DNA of 57,836 nucleotides, taken from assembly GCA_913058575.1 (NCBI GenBank), contig CAJXRF010000028.1:1-57836 (forward strand), read 5' to 3'. Of the stretch, positions 54,050 to 57,836 are shown one piece after another (position 1 is the stretch's first letter; the number at the start of each line of letters is the position of its first letter). The stretch comes from an uncultured Bermanella sp. Its GTDB lineage: Bacteria; Pseudomonadota; Gammaproteobacteria; Pseudomonadales; Oceanobacteraceae. The position numbers were made by a program, and so were the translations under genes. The notes under the pieces were generated by a model, which ran no database searches, was not told where the DNA came from, and saw only the letters and a program-made list of their open reading frames with translations.

Positions 54050-55342
54050 TTATTTTTTGTACACTTGCTTCGCGGCAACGTACGTTTCGCTAATGGCACG
54101 GTCATCACCAAGCATCATCAACGAGAACAATACTTCGTCTAAGGTTTTACATTTAGATTGCTTACGCTGCATTAGTGGTGTGCTTTCTAAATCAACCACT
54201 ACAAAATCAGCTTCTTTACCCGATTCGAAGTTACCAATTTTATCATCTAACTGAAGCGTTTTAGCGTTGCCCAAGGTCATCATGTAGAACGCCTGGCGCG
54301 CATCTAAGCTGTAATCTTTAAGCTGGCAAATTTTGTAGGCTTCGTTAAGGGTTTGCAGCATAGAAAAACTGGTGCCGCCGCCCACGTCTGTGGCCACACT
54401 AACCGGCACATTGAATGTTTTAGTGGCTTCTAAATCGAATAAGCCGCTGCCTAAAAATAAGTTAGACGTTGGGCAGAATGAAATACTGCTTTGGGTTTCA
54501 CTTAAACGTTTAAAGTCGGTTTCGTCTAAGTGAACGCCGTGGGCAAATACACTGCGTGGGCCAAGCAAACCGTAGTGATCGTATACGTCTAGGTAGCTTG
54601 AACGCTCTGGGAATAATTCTTTAACAAAGGCAATTTCCGCTTTGTTTTCAGATAGGTGAGTTTGCATGTACACACCAGGGTTGTTTTTCATTAACTCGCC
54701 GGCTTTTTCTAACTGCTCGCCGGTTGAGGTAATAGCAAAACGTGGCGTCACAGCGTAAAGCTGACGACCGGTACCGTGCCAAGTATCAATTAATGTTTGT
54801 GTGTCATCGAAGCTTGATTGAACATCATCGCATAGGCCATCTGGGGCGTTACGGTTCATCATGACTTTACCGCAAATCATACGGGTATTGAGTTTTGCAC
54901 TGGCTTCAAAGAAAGCGTCTACCGATTCTTTAAAAACCGTACCAAATACCAGCGCGGTGGTGGTGCCGTTTTTGATTAATTCGTTTAGGAAAAAATCAGC
55001 GGTTTCACGGGCGAATTCAGGGTCTTTAAACTGCAACTCAGTTGGAAAGGTGTAGTTGTTTAACCAGTCTAATAGTTGTTCGCCGTAAGACGCGATTACA
55101 TCTACCTGTGGGTAGTGTATGTGGGTATCGATAAATCCAGGCATGATGATTTTATTTTCATACGCCGTGATTTCAACGCCATCTAATTTGGCCGCCAGTT
55201 CACTCGACTGATCTTTGGCATCGACCACTTCTTGAACTGTGCCGGTTTCACTGTCTACCAGTAAAATACCGTCATCAAAATACTCAGCTTGAGCATCTTC
55301 TTTAAAATGTAAGATCGATGAGCGAAAGGCTTTAATGGCCAT
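54050..55342 (-). CDS. guaD: Guanine deaminase
   Basis: 430 residues, amidohydrolase fold. Converts guanine to xanthine and ammonia in the cytoplasm. Zinc ligands: HTHIHYPQ near residue 73, H in QTHLSENKAEI, and HGVHLDE; the catalytic Asp lies in TDVGGGTSFSM. It has the guanine-deaminase PGFIDTHIHYPQ start and the C-terminal GKEADFVVVDL. It feeds purines into the urate branch encoded around it. A weak terminator hairpin lies upstream, between allA and this gene. Confidence 0.94.
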   Translation of the reverse strand: MAIKAFRSSILHFKEDAQAEYFDDGILLVDSETGTVQEVVDAKDQSSELAAKLDGVEITAYENKIIMPGFIDTHIHYPQVDVIASYGEQLLDWLNNYTFPTELQFKDPEFARETADFFLNELIKNGTTTALVFGTVFKESVDAFFEASAKLNTRMICGKVMMNRNAPDGLCDDVQSSFDDTQTLIDTWHGTGRQLYAVTPRFAITSTGEQLEKAGELMKNNPGVYMQTHLSENKAEIAFVKELFPERSSYLDVYDHYGLLGPRSVFAHGVHLDETDFKRLSETQSSISFCPTSNLFLGSGLFDLEATKTFNVPVSVATDVGGGTSFSMLQTLNEAYKICQLKDYSLDARQAFYMMTLGNAKTLQLDDKIGNFESGKEADFVVVDLESTPLMQRKQSKCKTLDEVLFSLMMLGDDRAISETYVAAKQVYKK

Positions 55343-55383
55343 AATTATTTTATTCTCTATCAGTTAATCAAAACAAACATAAA

Positions 55384-55397
55384 GCCGCTTGTGCGGC
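55384..55397 (-). terminator. Weak hairpin between allA and guaD
   Basis: GCCGC-TTGT-GCGGC, followed on the minus strand by TTTATGTTTGTTTTG. It may partly reduce readthrough into guaD. Confidence 0.5.
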
Positions 55398-55414
55398 ATT
55401 ATGTAAGGGTACCG

Positions 55415-55906
55415 TTAAAGGGACACTTCAATCGTAAACGATTTATCAAAGTCCGTTTCTTCTAGGTTGTTACCTGGCCCAGCACGATCTACGATCCAAA
55501 AGTCGCTTACTTCATCTAACGCTAATAGCGGATGATGCCAGCAGTTTTTCTTGTAGTTCACGCCCTGACCTTTTGCTACGAATAACTTAAGGGTAGTAGG
55601 GTCTGGTGCTTTTTCACCTTCACAAACCAACACTAGGTAAGGTTTGTCGTTACAAGGCAAGAATGCTTGGCTGCCTAGCGGATGACGCTCCATCATGGTG
55701 ACGTTCATTGGCAAGGTACGAGGCTGAGCACGAAAAATATTCATGATCGCCAGCCCTTCACCCACTTCAACATCGCCTAAGCGGTGATAACGCTCGGTGG
55801 TACCTTCATTGATCATCACAGGCTTGCCTGTTACTTCAATTACGTCACCAAAAGGTGCAAAGGCTTCTGCCGTTAGCGCAACAGGTTTCAACACTAGCTC
55901 GGTCAT
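55415..55906 (-). CDS. allA: Ureidoglycolate lyase
   Basis: 163 residues, normal length. Splits ureidoglycolate to glyoxylate and urea. Family pattern: LTAEAFAPFGDVIEV, INEGTTERYHRL, the ALA-type IFRAQPRTLPMNVTMMERHPLGSQAFLP with catalytic-site His, and NYKKNCWHHPLLAL. Its start overlaps the HIU hydrolase stop by 1 base (TAATG), so the two are translationally coupled. Confidence 0.93.
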   Translation of the reverse strand: MTELVLKPVALTAEAFAPFGDVIEVTGKPVMINEGTTERYHRLGDVEVGEGLAIMNIFRAQPRTLPMNVTMMERHPLGSQAFLPCNDKPYLVLVCEGEKAPDPTTLKLFVAKGQGVNYKKNCWHHPLLALDEVSDFWIVDRAGPGNNLEETDFDKSFTIEVSL

Positions 55907-56247
55907 TATGAACCTCGGTACGTAGAGTAGCCGTATGCACTGACCAATAGTGGTACATGGTAGTGTTCATCGGTGGCTTCGATGCGAAAATCAATGGCAA
56001 CGCTTGGGTAAAAACATTTTTGCCCTAAAGCTTCAAAGTAACCATCGGTATCAAATTCAACACGGTAGATACCGGCTTTACGCTCGGTTTCATCCATCCA
56101 TTCAACAATGCGGCCGTCGCTGTTGGTTTTATCTTTGGCGATTTTCTCAAAGTTATCACCAACTTTACGATACAAAACCACTTCGACGTTCGCGGCTGGC
56201 TTACCTAGGTTTACATCTAGGATATGGGTGGTAATTGGGCTTCTCAT
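55906..56247 (-). CDS. uraH: 5-hydroxyisourate hydrolase (transthyretin-like)
   Basis: About 113 residues from the ATG at 56247 (GAGGAAAG upstream). Hydrolyses 5-hydroxyisourate to OHCU. Catalytic residues of the family: the first His in ITTHILDVNLGKPA, Arg in ADGRI-like position (NSDGRIVEW), and the C-terminal tetrapeptide YRGS. It works between the urate hydroxylase and the OHCU decarboxylase. Confidence 0.95.
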   Translation of the reverse strand: MRSPITTHILDVNLGKPAANVEVVLYRKVGDNFEKIAKDKTNSDGRIVEWMDETERKAGIYRVEFDTDGYFEALGQKCFYPSVAIDFRIEATDEHYHVPLLVSAYGYSTYRGS

Positions 56248-56329
56248 TATTCTTTCCTCAACTCTTTTTATGACCAAATTTTGTTAAAAATACTGGCCAT
56301 AAATTTAGCCATTCAACTATTAAATTAGT

Positions 56330-56366
56330 CAGCTACTTAATTATTCAGCTACTTAATTATTCAGCT
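56330..56366. repeat. 16-bp tandem repeat at the end of uraD
   Basis: CAGCTACTTAATTATT occurs twice exactly and starts a third time. It spans the uraD stop and duplicates the last codons and stop into the gap before uraH. Replication slippage explains it. Confidence 0.85.
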
Positions 56367-56887
56367 AAGCCTAAAAGTTTATTAATGCGCAAAGCAGTAA
56401 TTTTACTTTGCTCAACACCGGCATTCTTCAACTCTGTGGCGCGGTCATTTGGTAGACGCGCTTGAAGAAGTTCAAGCATTTCAGCTGCACTTTTGCCTGT
56501 GGCGTATACGATAAAAATAAAACCGTATTTTTCATCGTATTCGTTATTGCCATCGGTCAAAGCTTGTAATGTTTCTTCGGTGGCCACGCTTACGCCACTC
56601 TGTTCATTACTGGCCAGGCCTTTGGTGTTGGCGTATTTTTTACGTAAGCTTGAAACATCGCCTATTTTTGGGTGACCTTCAAACGCTTGCATTAAGTCAG
56701 CTTCTTGGCAAGTTGCCCAAACATCCAATGCCACCTGATGGGCCGCTTCAACATCTGAAAGCGGGCGTGCTTCAACCATGCCTTTTATCCAAGTATCTGA
56801 AGTACAGCATGTACCAAAGGCAGCGGTTGCATCCGCTGCATTTAGTGCATTAAGCTCGTCAAGTGTCATGGGTGTTTTAATAGACAT
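56357..56887 (-). CDS. uraD: OHCU decarboxylase
   Basis: 176 residues. Decarboxylates 2-oxo-4-hydroxy-4-carboxy-5-ureidoimidazoline to S-allantoin. Signature residues are visible: the catalytic His in AFEGHPKIGDV, E/Q-rich helix ATEETLQALTDGNNEYDEKYGFIFIVYATGKSA (substrate pocket), and the C-terminal ALRINKLLGL. It starts 2 bases after the allantoicase stop, in one operon. Confidence 0.95.
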   Translation of the reverse strand: MSIKTPMTLDELNALNAADATAAFGTCCTSDTWIKGMVEARPLSDVEAAHQVALDVWATCQEADLMQAFEGHPKIGDVSSLRKKYANTKGLASNEQSGVSVATEETLQALTDGNNEYDEKYGFIFIVYATGKSAAEMLELLQARLPNDRATELKNAGVEQSKITALRINKLLGLAE

Positions 56888-56889
56888 AA

Positions 56890-57836
56890 TTACTTACCTG
56901 CCACATCTTTGTTTGGGAAGCCAATTACACGTAGACGGCTAATACCACCATCAGGGAACATGTTGACACGAACGTGTGTAAATTCCGCATCCCCTGTTTT
57001 CACTTCTTCTTTAAAGAAATGTTCAGCGTCTGCGGTTAGTTTTTGACGTTCAATCACGTCTACCCAGTTTGAATCTTCTGTTGGGTGCTCGCCTGCTGGT
57101 AACTTAATGGCTTGCAATGAGAACGACTCTGGGAAGTTACCTTTAAAGTGCGCTGTGTCCACAACCACTTTTTGAATGTTGCCCAGTACACCTAGTTTTA
57201 AGATGGCCCAGTCACAAACACGACCGCCACGACGACGCTTAGTTTCCCAACCGTCACCCATGTTCGCACCACGGTTTGGCATAACTAGGTTTTCAGGGTT
57301 ACTGAAAAACATATCAGATGCTTCAAGTGGACGACCGCCATTTTTAACGTACGCTAAATCTACTGGCTCGCCAGGCAAGAACCAGTTCCAATCGATTACT
57401 GGCTCACCGTATACACGTAAACGTGCAACACCGCCGTCAGGGAAAATATTTAAACGTAGGTGAGTAATGGCTTCGTTGCTTTCAACATCAAAAAAGTTAT
57501 CGCTGTCTGGCTGAACGTCTGATAGTGATAAAACTTCAACCCATTTAGTATCTGCATTTGGCGCATCTGAAGACACACAACCTTCTACTGATACTTTTTG
57601 CGGTGCATTACCAGCAAAGTGAGTAGTGCAAACGTTTAGGCCGTGAATAATGCCTTTTGCGCCCAGTTTAATGACACACCAATCATGACCCACAACACGC
57701 TTACGACGAGACTCCCAACCGTCCATCCACTGACCGCGATCGGTGAATTTACCCGCAATGAATACAGGATCAGCTGGCTTAAGTAGGTTTTCCATTTCGG
57801 CGAAGAAATCATCAGAGCATTCTAGCGCTTGAGCAC
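56890..57836 (-). CDS. alc: Allantoicase, 5' end beyond the window
   Basis: At least 315 residues; the frame stays open to the window edge, and the residues before the internal ATG at 57795 (CSDDFFAEMENLLKPADPVFI) fit allantoicase, so the true start is outside. Two tandem repeats of the allantoicase jelly roll are visible (RGQWMDGWESRRKRVVGHDWC and MGDGWETKRRRGGRVCDWA). Hydrolyses allantoate to ureidoglycolate and urea. Ureidoglycolate is then split by AllA. Allantoinase is probably upstream, not visible. Confidence 0.93.
   Translation of the reverse strand, partial: AQALECSDDFFAEMENLLKPADPVFIAGKFTDRGQWMDGWESRRKRVVGHDWCVIKLGAKGIIHGLNVCTTHFAGNAPQKVSVEGCVSSDAPNADTKWVEVLSLSDVQPDSDNFFDVESNEAITHLRLNIFPDGGVARLRVYGEPVIDWNWFLPGEPVDLAYVKNGGRPLEASDMFFSNPENLVMPNRGANMGDGWETKRRRGGRVCDWAILKLGVLGNIQKVVVDTAHFKGNFPESFSLQAIKLPAGEHPTEDSNWVDVIERQKLTADAEHFFKEEVKTGDAEFTHVRVNMFPDGGISRLRVIGFPNKDVAGK

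Noticed and set aside
1-57836. CRISPR arrays, rRNA or tRNA genes, and prophage
   Set aside because: I saw no regularly spaced repeats, no conserved rRNA or tRNA elements, and no phage structural or integrase genes in any frame.

Overview
The window looks like chromosome of a marine, heterotrophic gammaproteobacterium of moderate-to-low GC, perhaps Oceanospirillales-like (an inference from gene content, not from a marker gene). It carries many lipoproteins and exported proteins, a GlyGly-CTERM protease, TonB-dependent uptake under a cobalamin riboswitch, a cytochrome-fused urate hydroxylase, cyanase and a choline/betaine-type binding protein. There is no rRNA, tRNA or CRISPR array. Mobile DNA is limited to one decayed IS200/IS605-type element and two integron-type attC sites. 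Intact metabolic operons alternate with visibly decaying accessory genes.

Layout. 0.1-2.2 kb: an RNA-repair and ribosome-rescue operon, rtcB2-prfH on the minus strand. In front of it lie a 13-codon leader ORF with a consensus Shine-Dalgarno and an overlapping stem-loop; I consider this the most interesting signal here. 2.4-14.1 kb: a shortened tautomerase, exported proteins including a 966-residue Asp/Cys-repeat lipoprotein, a broken SPFH gene, an acyl-CoA dehydrogenase with an 86%-identical duplicated 3' end and an AraC-type regulator, a second large lipoprotein, and a small exported protein directly downstream of a trypsin-like protease. 14.4-23.4 kb: an orphan histidine kinase, small lipoproteins, a peroxinectin/MPO-type haem peroxidase lipoprotein, a RidA protein and several hypotheticals.

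24.1-29.5 kb: a corrinoid uptake operon (promoter, cobalamin riboswitch, TonB receptor, ATPase, binding protein, permease). 30.0-35.5 kb: MerR, solute-binding, VF530, DsbA-like isomerase and DUF2798 genes, and a pirin gene divergent from a LysR gene. 35.8-38.9 kb: cyanase facing a formate/nitrite transporter followed by a PP2C-kinase fusion, with a hairpin terminator between the last two. 39.5-42.1 kb: a decay zone (DJ-1/PfpI, DUF4166 and MarR remnants) around intact DCC and YciI genes. 42.3-47.6 kb: a solitary choline/betaine binding protein, envelope proteins and a PAS-GGDEF-EAL protein. 47.7-50.3 kb: two cassette genes (GNAT and SnoaL-like), each followed by an attC-like site, then the degenerate IS. 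50.5-52.0 kb: small membrane proteins and a lipoprotein.

52.6-57.8 kb: a purine catabolism cluster on the minus strand. In transcription order it encodes allantoicase (cut by the window edge), OHCU decarboxylase, HIU hydrolase, ureidoglycolate lyase, guanine deaminase and urate hydroxylase. Together these convert guanine to xanthine and carry urate through to S-allantoin, and also cover allantoate to ureidoglycolate to glyoxylate. Xanthine dehydrogenase and allantoinase are not in the window.

Starts were chosen by Shine-Dalgarno position where several were possible. Percent identities are hand counts; no database search was possible.
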